Assembly: GCA_031263835.1 (NCBI GenBank)
Contig: JAISEZ010000033.1
Coordinates: forward strand, 1-10,939
Direction: 5' to 3'
Length of the DNA: 10,939 bases
Origin: Tannerella sp.
GTDB taxonomy: Bacteria > Bacteroidota > Bacteroidia > Bacteroidales > Tannerellaceae
Shown here: positions 1 through 5,696 of the stretch, one piece after another
How the letters are laid out: the number at the start of each line of letters is the position of its first letter
Numbering within the stretch: position 1 is the stretch's first letter
The notes under the pieces: generated by a model
The model's input: the letters and a program-made list of their open reading frames with translations, nothing else
Databases searched by the model: none
What the model was told of the DNA's origin: nothing
Program-made: the position numbers and the translations under genes

Positions 1-516
1 ATGATTGGCTCGTTTCAGGTCACGGACACGCTGAATCAGCCGCTCTCGACGATGGACATGCTGACCGGACTTATCCCCGGCTCCATCGGCGAGACGTCCG
101 TCATTGCCATCCTGATTGGCGCCGCCATCCTGCTCTACACGGGCGTGGCGAGCTGGAAGACGATGCTCGCCGTCTTTGTCGGCGGTGCGGCGGCGGTATC
201 CGGCTTCAACCTGATGGGCACGACCGTCGCGATGAGCGTCTCGCCGCTCGAGCACCTGATGCTGGGCGGCTTTGCCTTCGGCGCCGTCTTCATGGCGACC
301 GACCCCGTCACGTCGGCCCGTACCGAGACGGGCAAATATATCTACGGCTTCCTCGTCGGCGTGATGGCGATTGTCATCCGCGTGCTCAATCCGGGCTACC
401 CCGAAGGCATGATGCTCGCCATCCTGCTGATGAACACGTTTGCGCCGCTAATCGACTATTTCGTGGTCGACGGCAACGTGAAACGCCGCCTCAGGAGAGT
501 AGCAGTCAAGAAATAA
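1..516 (+). CDS. nqrB: Na+-translocating NADH:quinone oxidoreductase subunit B, C-terminal part
   Basis: C-terminal 171 residues of NqrB, the membrane subunit of the sodium-pumping NADH:quinone oxidoreductase that carries a covalent FMN and takes part in quinone reduction and Na+ transport. The gene is cut by the left edge of the window: the family is usually about 400 residues long, so the methionine at position 1 is internal. Visible family signatures are the loop PGSIGET near residues 26-32, GGFAFGAVFMATDPVT near 89-104, and RVLNPGYPEGMMLAILLMN near 127-145. The C-terminus is basic (KRRLRR). Several hydrophobic segments fit a multi-helix membrane protein. The FMN-attachment threonine of the family lies upstream of this fragment and cannot be checked. 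The stop codon is 23 bp before nqrC, as expected for the second gene of an nqrABCDEF operon. Identification is secure from both sequence and gene order. Confidence 0.95.
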   Translation: MIGSFQVTDTLNQPLSTMDMLTGLIPGSIGETSVIAILIGAAILLYTGVASWKTMLAVFVGGAAAVSGFNLMGTTVAMSVSPLEHLMLGGFAFGAVFMATDPVTSARTETGKYIYGFLVGVMAIVIRVLNPGYPEGMMLAILLMNTFAPLIDYFVVDGNVKRRLRRVAVKK

Positions 517-539
517 CATCTATAAAAACAGAAAGCATT

Positions 540-1217
540 ATGAACAGAGACAGTAATGTTTACACCATCCTGTACGCATCCGTTATGGTGGTGCTGGTGG
601 CCATCCTGCTGGCCTTCACTTCCGAAGCGCTCCGCGACAGGCAGAAGCTGAACGAAGACGCCGACAGGAGGCAGCAAATCCTCCGGTCGATTCACGTCTC
701 CGTATCAAGCGACGAGGCCGAAGCCAAATACAGCGAACTGATTCGGGAGGCCTATCTCGTGAACGACGCCGGCGAAAAAACGGAAGGCGACGCCTTCGCC
801 ATCGACGCCCTGAAAGCCTTCGAACAGCATACGTATCCCGTCTTTGAAGCCGTCGTGGACGGAGAGACGAAATACGTCATGGCCCTGCGCGGCAAGGGCC
901 TCTGGGGAGCCGTCTGGGGATACATCTCCGTCGACGACGACCGGAACACCGTCTTCGGAGCCGACTTCAGCCATGCCGGAGAAACGCCGGGGCTGGGCGC
1001 CGAAATCGCCACACCGATATTCACCGCCCAGTTCAGGGGCAAGCAGATATTCAAAGACGGCGCGTTCCGGAGCATCGCCGTCGTCAAGCCCGGCCGCACC
1101 CGCCCGGGACAGGACTGCGTGGACGGCATCTCGGGCGGCACGCTCACGAGCAACGGCGTCAACGACATGCTGTTCGCCTGCCTGGAAAGTTACACCTCAT
1201 TCTTAAAATCGAAATAA
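540..1217 (+). CDS. nqrC: Na+-translocating NADH:quinone oxidoreductase subunit C (FMN-carrying)
   Basis: NqrC (225 aa) is anchored by one N-terminal helix (about residues 8-27), with the rest forming an FMN-binding domain. A covalently attached FMN passes electrons within the Nqr complex. The flavin-attachment motif reads D-G-I-S-G-G-T at residues 195-201, so Thr201 is the expected phosphoester site, loaded by the flavin transferase ApbE (not in this window). The usual motif is S-G-A-T, so the third position is Gly instead of Ala. Other family landmarks are GKGLWGAVWGY (118-128) and HAGETPGLGAEI (145-156). It starts 23 bp after nqrB and ends 10 bp before nqrD, so it is surely cotranscribed. 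No strong Shine-Dalgarno sequence precedes the ATG, only A-rich sequence. RnfG is the nearest relative, but the neighbouring nqrF identifies this as an Nqr operon. Confidence 0.96.
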   Translation: MNRDSNVYTILYASVMVVLVAILLAFTSEALRDRQKLNEDADRRQQILRSIHVSVSSDEAEAKYSELIREAYLVNDAGEKTEGDAFAIDALKAFEQHTYPVFEAVVDGETKYVMALRGKGLWGAVWGYISVDDDRNTVFGADFSHAGETPGLGAEIATPIFTAQFRGKQIFKDGAFRSIAVVKPGRTRPGQDCVDGISGGTLTSNGVNDMLFACLESYTSFLKSK

Positions 1218-1227
1218 ACGAAGCAAT

Positions 1228-1869
1228 ATGGGACTCTTAAACGAAAAAAACAGGGAAATCCTTTTAGGCCCGCTGAGCCGCAACAATCCGGTTGTCATCC
1301 AGATGCTCGGCATCTGTTCGGCGCTGGCCGTGACGGCCAAACTGGAGCCGGCCATCGTGATGGCGCTCTCCGTGACGGCGGTCGTGGCCTTCTCCAACGT
1401 CGTCATTTCGCTCCTTCGCAATACGATTCCAAACCGCATCCGCATCATCGTCCAGCTGGTCGTGGCGGCAGCCCTGGTGACGATTGTCAGCGAGATACTG
1501 AAAGCCTACGCCTACGAGGTGAGCAAGCTGCTCTCCGTTTACGTCGGGCTGATTATCACGAACTGCATCCTGATGGGACGGCTCGAAGCCTTCGCGCTCG
1601 GCAACCGCCCGTGGGAATCGTTTCTCGACGGCGTCGGCAACGGACTGGGCTACGGCATCATTCTAATCGTCATCGCCTTCGTGCGCGAACTCTTCGGCTC
1701 GGGCACGCTCTTCGACGTCCGCATCATCCCCGAAGCGTGGTACATCCATAACGGCGGATTCTACGAAAACAACGGCATGATGATTATGCCCCCGATGGCG
1801 CTGATTCTCGTGGCCGTCATCATCTGGATACACCGCTCGCGCAACAGGGACCTGCAGGAAGAAAACTGA
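1228..1869 (+). CDS. nqrD: Na+-translocating NADH:quinone oxidoreductase subunit D
   Basis: NqrD (213 aa) is a polytopic inner-membrane subunit that pairs with NqrE. The two proteins are inverted homologues, and in characterised complexes they hold an iron centre between them through four cysteines. The two expected cysteines are present here in their conserved settings: Cys30 in LGICSALAV and Cys113 in TNCILMGRLEAFA. Hydrophobic stretches near residues 25-40, 42-62, 72-90, 102-118, 136-153 and 186-201 fit six membrane helices. Length is normal for the family, although an extended stretch at about 160-185 (from DVRIIPEAWY onward) lies before the last helix. It begins 10 bp after nqrC and ends 28 bp before nqrE. 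RnfE is the paralogue in Rnf complexes, excluded by the NqrF-type reductase gene downstream. Confidence 0.96.
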   Translation: MGLLNEKNREILLGPLSRNNPVVIQMLGICSALAVTAKLEPAIVMALSVTAVVAFSNVVISLLRNTIPNRIRIIVQLVVAAALVTIVSEILKAYAYEVSKLLSVYVGLIITNCILMGRLEAFALGNRPWESFLDGVGNGLGYGIILIVIAFVRELFGSGTLFDVRIIPEAWYIHNGGFYENNGMMIMPPMALILVAVIIWIHRSRNRDLQEEN

Positions 1870-1897
1870 AAACTGACAAAATAAAAGGAACTATAGA

Positions 1898-2515
1898 ATG
1901 GAAGAAGCATTAAGCACATTCGTGCGGTCGATTTTTGTTGAAAACATGATATTCTCATACTATCTGGGAATGTGTTCATATCTGGCCGTATCCAAAAACG
2001 TGAAGACGGCCATCGGGCTGGGCGTCGCGGTGACGTTCGTACTTGTCTGTACGCTGCCGCTCAACTACCTGCTCGAAAATCACATACTGAAGGAAGGCGC
2101 CCTGAGCTGGCTCGGCGCCGGGTTTGAGGACGTGAACCTGAGCTTCCTCGCGTTCATCCTCTTCATCGCCGTGATTGCGTCGTTCACGCAACTGGTGGAG
2201 ATGGTCGTCGAGCGCTTTCTGCCCGCGCTCTACACGTCGCTGGGCATCTTTCTGCCCCTGATTGCCGTGAACTGCGCCATCATGGGCGGCTCGCTGTTCA
2301 TGCAGCAGAAGGAATTTGCCAACGTCGGCGTGGCCACCGTCTACGGACTGGGGTCGGGTATCGGCTGGCTGCTGGCGATTGTCGGCATGGCCGCCGTCCG
2401 CGAGAAACTGGCGTATTCGAACATCCCGAAACCGCTGCGGGGACTGGGCATCGCCTTTATCCTCACCGGCCTGATGGGCATCGGGTTCATGTGTTTTTCG
2501 GGATTAAGCATTTAA
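1898..2515 (+). CDS. nqrE: Na+-translocating NADH:quinone oxidoreductase subunit E
   Basis: NqrE (205 aa) is the membrane partner of NqrD in the sodium-pumping NADH dehydrogenase and contributes the other two ligands of the shared intramembrane iron centre. Both are visible: Cys26 in LGMCSYLAVS and Cys126 in AVNCAIMGGSLF. The opening MEEALSTFVRSIFVENMIFSY is typical of the family. Six hydrophobic segments can be drawn (about 11-30, 38-57, 80-100, 112-133, 142-164 and 180-200). An AAGG at 1885-1888, nine bases before the ATG, is the most Shine-Dalgarno-like site in the operon and supports this start. The stop is 29 bp before nqrF. Length and motif order are normal. Confidence 0.96.
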   Translation: MEEALSTFVRSIFVENMIFSYYLGMCSYLAVSKNVKTAIGLGVAVTFVLVCTLPLNYLLENHILKEGALSWLGAGFEDVNLSFLAFILFIAVIASFTQLVEMVVERFLPALYTSLGIFLPLIAVNCAIMGGSLFMQQKEFANVGVATVYGLGSGIGWLLAIVGMAAVREKLAYSNIPKPLRGLGIAFILTGLMGIGFMCFSGLSI

Positions 2516-2544
2516 TTTAAAAGACAAAAAACAGTTACAAGACA

Positions 2545-3804
2545 ATGATTATACTAATGTCCGGCGGACTTACGATTATGGCGGGAACGGTCGTGTTCCT
2601 CGTAATGACTCTCCTGATGGTGGGCATACTGCTTGCCGCCAAAGCGAAACTGATACCGTCCGGCAACGTGCGGATGGTGGTGAACGACGAGAAAACGCTC
2701 GACGTGCCCATGGGCGGGACGGTGCTGAACACGCTGCAGAGCCGGGGCATCTTCCTCTCCTCCGCGTGCGGCGGGAGCGGCAGTTGCGGGCAGTGTCGCT
2801 GCCGTATCCCCGAAGGTGGCGGCAACATCCTGCCGACCGAGGTGGGATTCTTCAACCGCAAACAGATTCAGAGCTACTGGCGGCTGGGATGCCAGACGAA
2901 GGTGAAGGGCGACATCCGCGTGATTGTGCCCGAAGAAGTCTTCGGCGTGAAGGAATGGGAATGTACCGTCGTTTCCAACCGGAGCGTGGCCTCGTTCATC
3001 AAGGAATTTACCGTCCGCCTGCCCGAAGGCGAGAAGATGGACTTCAAGCCGGGCAGCTACGCGCAAATCAAAATCCCGAAATACGACCTGAAGTTCACGG
3101 AGTTCGACGTCGAGGAGCGCTTCCGTCCCGAATGGGACAAGTTCGGCATGTGGAGCCTCGCCTGCCGCAGCGACGAGCCGACCGTCCGCGCCTACTCGAT
3201 GGCCAACTATCCGGCCGAGGGCAACATCATCACGCTGAACGTGCGCATCGCCACGCCGCCCTTCGACCGCGCTGCGGGCACGTGGAAGGCGGGCGTGAAA
3301 CCGGGTATCGGTTCCTCGTACATCTTCAACCTCAAGCCGGGCGACAAAGTGCTGATGTCCGGCCCCTACGGTGACTTCCACATCCTCGACACGAAACGCG
3401 AGATGCTCTACATCGGCGGCGGCGCCGGCATGGCGCCCCTCCGCGCACACCTGCTGCACCTCTTCAAGACGCTCAGGACGACCGACCGGAAGGTGTCCTA
3501 CTGGTATGGCGCCCGCTCGAAAGCCGAGATTTTCTACGAAGAAGACTTCCGCGCCATCGAGCGGGAGTTCCCCAACTTCAAGTTCCACATCGCCCTCTCC
3601 GAGCCGCGTCCCGAAGACAACTGGACGGGTTACACGGGCTTCATCCATCAGGTCATCTACGACCGTTACCTCAAGGAACACGAAGAACCGGAAGACATCG
3701 AATACTACATGTGCGGCCCCGGCCCGATGGCCAAAGCCGTCGAAGGCATGCTCGACAGCCTCGGCGTCCCGCGCGAAATGCTGCATTTCGATGACTTCGG
3801 ATGA
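2545..3804 (+). CDS. nqrF: Na+-translocating NADH:quinone oxidoreductase subunit F (NADH dehydrogenase, FAD/2Fe-2S)
   Basis: NqrF (419 aa) is the electron-input subunit: it oxidises NADH on the cytoplasmic face and sends electrons via FAD and a 2Fe-2S cluster into the membrane subunits. Domains in order are an N-terminal membrane anchor (about 13-32), a plant-type ferredoxin domain (about 42-130) with cluster ligands Cys75, Cys81, Cys84 and Cys116, an FAD-binding domain with RAYSMAN (215-221), and an NADH-binding domain with GGGAGMAP (291-298) and CGPGPM (390-395). It ends in the canonical LHFDDFG. An internal ATG at 2557 would give 415 residues and puts the anchor at the position I recall for Bacteroides homologues, so it may be the true start; a third ATG lies at 2578. 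No strong ribosome-binding site decides between them. This is the last gene of the nqr operon. NqrF separates Nqr from Rnf complexes, which lack it. Confidence 0.97.
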   Translation: MIILMSGGLTIMAGTVVFLVMTLLMVGILLAAKAKLIPSGNVRMVVNDEKTLDVPMGGTVLNTLQSRGIFLSSACGGSGSCGQCRCRIPEGGGNILPTEVGFFNRKQIQSYWRLGCQTKVKGDIRVIVPEEVFGVKEWECTVVSNRSVASFIKEFTVRLPEGEKMDFKPGSYAQIKIPKYDLKFTEFDVEERFRPEWDKFGMWSLACRSDEPTVRAYSMANYPAEGNIITLNVRIATPPFDRAAGTWKAGVKPGIGSSYIFNLKPGDKVLMSGPYGDFHILDTKREMLYIGGGAGMAPLRAHLLHLFKTLRTTDRKVSYWYGARSKAEIFYEEDFRAIEREFPNFKFHIALSEPRPEDNWTGYTGFIHQVIYDRYLKEHEEPEDIEYYMCGPGPMAKAVEGMLDSLGVPREMLHFDDFG

Positions 3805-3857
3805 GAACGCAAAAAGAATACGTCAGGGCTGAAAGTCCAATGGCGTCATCTGCATGC

Positions 3858-4003
3858 TATACTGTGTGCGGGGGCTATTTTTATGCATTTCCCGTTAGGG
3901 ATTAATATGCCCTGCGGGCAATAAAGCAGGCTTGTTGCTCTTCTTCTCTATTGATATAAATGCCCTAACGGGCAATGCACAAAACCGAACCGCGTGCAGT
4001 ATA
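3858..4003. repeat. Imperfect inverted repeat with nested CCC/GGG palindromes in the convergent gap
   Basis: The gap between nqrF and the convergent M20 gene (3805-4039) holds no gene but has a large inverted repeat. The left arm (about 3858-3900) starts TATACTG and contains TGCATT-t-CCCGTTAGGG. The right arm (about 3963-4003) contains CCCTAACGGG-c-AATGCA and ends CAGTATA. Arm ends and inner cores match; the middle of the arms is degenerate. Each core is also a small hairpin by itself: TCCCGTTAGGGA (3890-3901), TGCCCTGCGGGCA (3908-3920, inside the loop) and TGCCCTAACGGGCA (3961-3974). Its position between converging transcripts suits a two-way transcription stop or mRNA-end structure, but no clean T-tract follows the hairpins, so a classical terminator is not shown. 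It could equally be a REP- or MITE-like repeat. Confidence 0.75.
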
Positions 4004-4039
4004 ATTGAAACAGACTGTGTTGCAGCAATGCCCCCCATT

Positions 4040-5308
4040 TTATTTGCTTAAAAACTTCACGGCAAACTGTGTCATTGCGCCCACTCCGTATGGCAGTGCG
4101 TCTTCGTCGAGGTCGAAGCGGTCGTTGTGATGTTCCGCTCCGCTGCCCAGTGTTTCGTTTTTTATGCCGACAAACGTGAAAACCGCGGGCGCAAGTTCGC
4201 TGTACCGGGCAAAAGTCTCGGCGGCATACCAGATGTACTGTTCACCGGAAATGACTTTGTCGGGGTAAATTTCTCTGACGGCTTCGCGGGTGAATCCGGC
4301 CAGGGCCGTATCGTTGACCACCGGCCCCAGAACAATACCCATGCGGTCGTGAAACTTGACCGAACAGTTATGCGCCCGCGCAATGTCTTCGCTGACCTTC
4401 CGCAGTATCGAAAATCCTTTTTCTCCTTCCGCGAAATCGAAAAAACGGACGGTGCCGCCAATGAAAACCGAATTGGGAATGACGTTATAGACTTCTCCTC
4501 CATGTATTTGAGAAACGCCTAAGGTAAGGGTTTTGGTGACGTCGCGCTGATTGTTCCATGCGATTGAAATACCGGTCAATATGTTTGCCGCCGCAAATAC
4601 GGGATTGACGGACAGGTCGGGACGCGAAGCATGGCCGCCCTGTCCGGTCACATCGAAAGCTATCGTTCCTGTTCCGGCCATAATGGCGCCTTCCTGAATA
4701 TAAACAGTGCCGGTTTCCAGCGACGATTTCAGATGATTGCCGTAAATGGCGTCTATGTTCAGGGGACGCAGCGCCTCAATCATCGCTTCAATGCCGGAAT
4801 TGGTTTCTTCGCCTTCTTCAAAGATAAAGACGATTTTTCCGGTCAGCCGGTCCCGCAGTTCGTATAACACGTTCATGGCGCCGAGTAAAATGGCGATATG
4901 CCCGTCGTGTCCGCAGGCGTGGGAAACGCCTTCGTTCCGGGAAATCCGGCTTTTCTGCCGTTTCAGGTTCTGCGGATTTTCCGGAATGGGCAACGCATCC
5001 ATATCCGCGCGTAAACCGACGGTTTTGCCCGGTTTGTGCGTATCCAGTACGGCGTAGAAACCGGTGCCGGGTACCCCGGTTACGGGTAATCCCAGTCGGG
5101 CGATTTCCGCCTGAATGAATTGAGCCGTTTCAAACTCCCTGCCTGACAGTTCAGGGTGTTCGTGCAAATAGCCTCTGGTTGTTTTGAGGTACTCGCTGAC
5201 AGCCTGCACCTTTTTCAGTATCATATCCCCGTGCACGTTTTTTTGTGCGGATACGCTGAAAAAACAGCATGTGAAAAAACTGAACAGAATAATTGATGTA
5301 CGATTCAT
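4040..5308 (-). CDS. Secreted M20D-family metallo-amidohydrolase (aminoacylase/carboxypeptidase-like)
   Basis: A 422-residue peptidase M20 protein of the amidohydrolase subgroup that includes N-acyl-amino-acid, hippurate and indole-acetyl-amino-acid hydrolases. These enzymes use two metal ions to cleave the amide bond of N-acylated amino acids or small peptides. Landmarks are LHEHPELSG (48-56), RADMDALPI (100-108), ACGHDGH (131-137), the Glu pair E164-E165 in FIFEEGEE, NHLK with His192, a lid/dimerisation domain at about 210-325 (GQGGHASRPDLSVNPV), and HHNDRFDLDE (393-402). Expected metal ligands are Cys132, His134, Glu165, His192 and His394, with Glu164 as general base. All are present, so it should be active. 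Residues 1-21 form a signal peptide ending SVSA, predicting periplasmic or outer location; most M20D enzymes are cytoplasmic. It lies downstream of susC-susD on the same strand. The exact substrate cannot be read from sequence. Confidence 0.93.
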   Translation of the reverse strand: MNRTSIILFSFFTCCFFSVSAQKNVHGDMILKKVQAVSEYLKTTRGYLHEHPELSGREFETAQFIQAEIARLGLPVTGVPGTGFYAVLDTHKPGKTVGLRADMDALPIPENPQNLKRQKSRISRNEGVSHACGHDGHIAILLGAMNVLYELRDRLTGKIVFIFEEGEETNSGIEAMIEALRPLNIDAIYGNHLKSSLETGTVYIQEGAIMAGTGTIAFDVTGQGGHASRPDLSVNPVFAAANILTGISIAWNNQRDVTKTLTLGVSQIHGGEVYNVIPNSVFIGGTVRFFDFAEGEKGFSILRKVSEDIARAHNCSVKFHDRMGIVLGPVVNDTALAGFTREAVREIYPDKVISGEQYIWYAAETFARYSELAPAVFTFVGIKNETLGSGAEHHNDRFDLDEDALPYGVGAMTQFAVKFLSK

Positions 5309-5315
5309 TTAAAAA

Positions 5316-5350
5316 TTCAAAGATTCAAAGATTCAAAAATTCAAAGATTC
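5316..5350. repeat. 8-bp tandem repeat (TTCAAAGA) abutting the M20 start codon
   Basis: Four head-to-tail units of TTCAAAGA (5316-5323, 5324-5331, 5332-5339 with the variant TTCAAAAA, and 5340-5347) followed by a partial TTC. The array ends seven bases from the M20 start codon (ATG read on the minus strand at 5306-5308). In the mRNA it reads as repeated TCTTTGAA in the place where a ribosome-binding site would be. Because 8 is not a multiple of 3 and the array is outside the coding region, copy-number change would alter leader spacing rather than the protein. Confidence 0.8.
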
Positions 5351-5418
5351 CGTGTTGATAACATATTCTATCATGCACAAAACCATCGGTTAGCAGCCTC
5401 TTAGCGGGCTTCCGGAGA

Positions 5419-5580
5419 TTATAGTTTCCCGCCGGATATCATACTGTTTCGCCGGAAAACTCATATCCGTTCGTCAGAACTCATATCCGTTCGCCAAAAA
5501 TCATATCCGTTCGCCAGAACTCATATCCGCTGGCGGGAAATCAGGACTGTTTGCCGGGAATCAGGAGCGTTTGCCGAAGC
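5419..5580. repeat. Degenerate 20-bp tandem repeat array, about 8 units
   Basis: Head-to-tail units with consensus TCATATCCGTTCGCCAGAAC. The best three units (5461-5480, 5481-5500, 5501-5520) differ from each other at one to three positions. Outer units are more diverged: 5521-5540, 5541-5560 and 5561-5580 downstream, and a 22-bp unit (5439-5460) and a poor 20-bp unit (5419-5438) upstream. There are no spacers, so this is not CRISPR, and I see no gene over it. The array lies between the susD stop and the M20 gene and would be transcribed if the genes are read as one unit. The 20-bp period is close to two DNA helix turns, which would place repeated sites on one face. Function unknown. Confidence 0.88.
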
Positions 5581-5585
5581 GTTTT

Positions 5586-5672
5586 AGCACGCAGATAACA
5601 CAGATTTAATGGATAAACACAGATTGGTTACTCATCTGCGAAAATCTGTCCGGTCTGTGTCATCTGCGTGCT
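5586..5672. repeat. Inverted repeat with 19-bp arms (GCACGCAGAT...) downstream of susD
   Basis: The left arm AGCACGCAGATAACACAGA (5586-5604) and the right arm TCTGTGTCATCTGCGTGCT (5654-5672) are reverse complements at 18 of 19 positions. The 49-bp loop holds further copies of the ACAGATT / AATCTGT theme and a second CATCTGCG (5633-5640), so a larger branched fold is possible. It begins 24 bp after the susD stop codon in the direction of transcription and directly abuts the 20-bp tandem array. From memory, CACGCAGATGACACAGAT-like repeats recur between genes in Bacteroidales; this cannot be checked here. It may act as a 3' end or processing structure for susCD mRNA, but no T-tract is evident. 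Confidence 0.85.
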
Positions 5673-5696
5673 TTTGAGACAGCCGCCTGCGCAGCG

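Noticed and set aside
2554..3786. Long open frame (410 codons) on the minus strand opposite nqrF
   Set aside because: It lies wholly antisense to a secure nqrF gene and its translation is rich in Val/Glu/His/Arg with no recognisable domain. It is an effect of GC-rich codon choice in nqrF.
540..3804. Operon considered as an Rnf complex
   Set aside because: Rnf lacks the ferredoxin/FAD NADH dehydrogenase subunit found here as NqrF, and has RnfB/RnfC genes that are absent. The gene order matches nqrBCDEF.
3805..4039. Standard Rho-independent terminator for nqrF
   Set aside because: Hairpins are present but none is followed by a proper run of T on the plus strand, so termination here is only suggested.
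5419..5580. Tandem array considered as a CRISPR array
   Set aside because: Units are directly adjacent with no spacers, only 20 bp long, and no cas genes are in view.
5586..5672. Inverted repeat considered as an insertion sequence or complete MITE
   Set aside because: No transposase is present and no convincing target-site duplication flanks the arms, so only the inverted repeat itself is reported.
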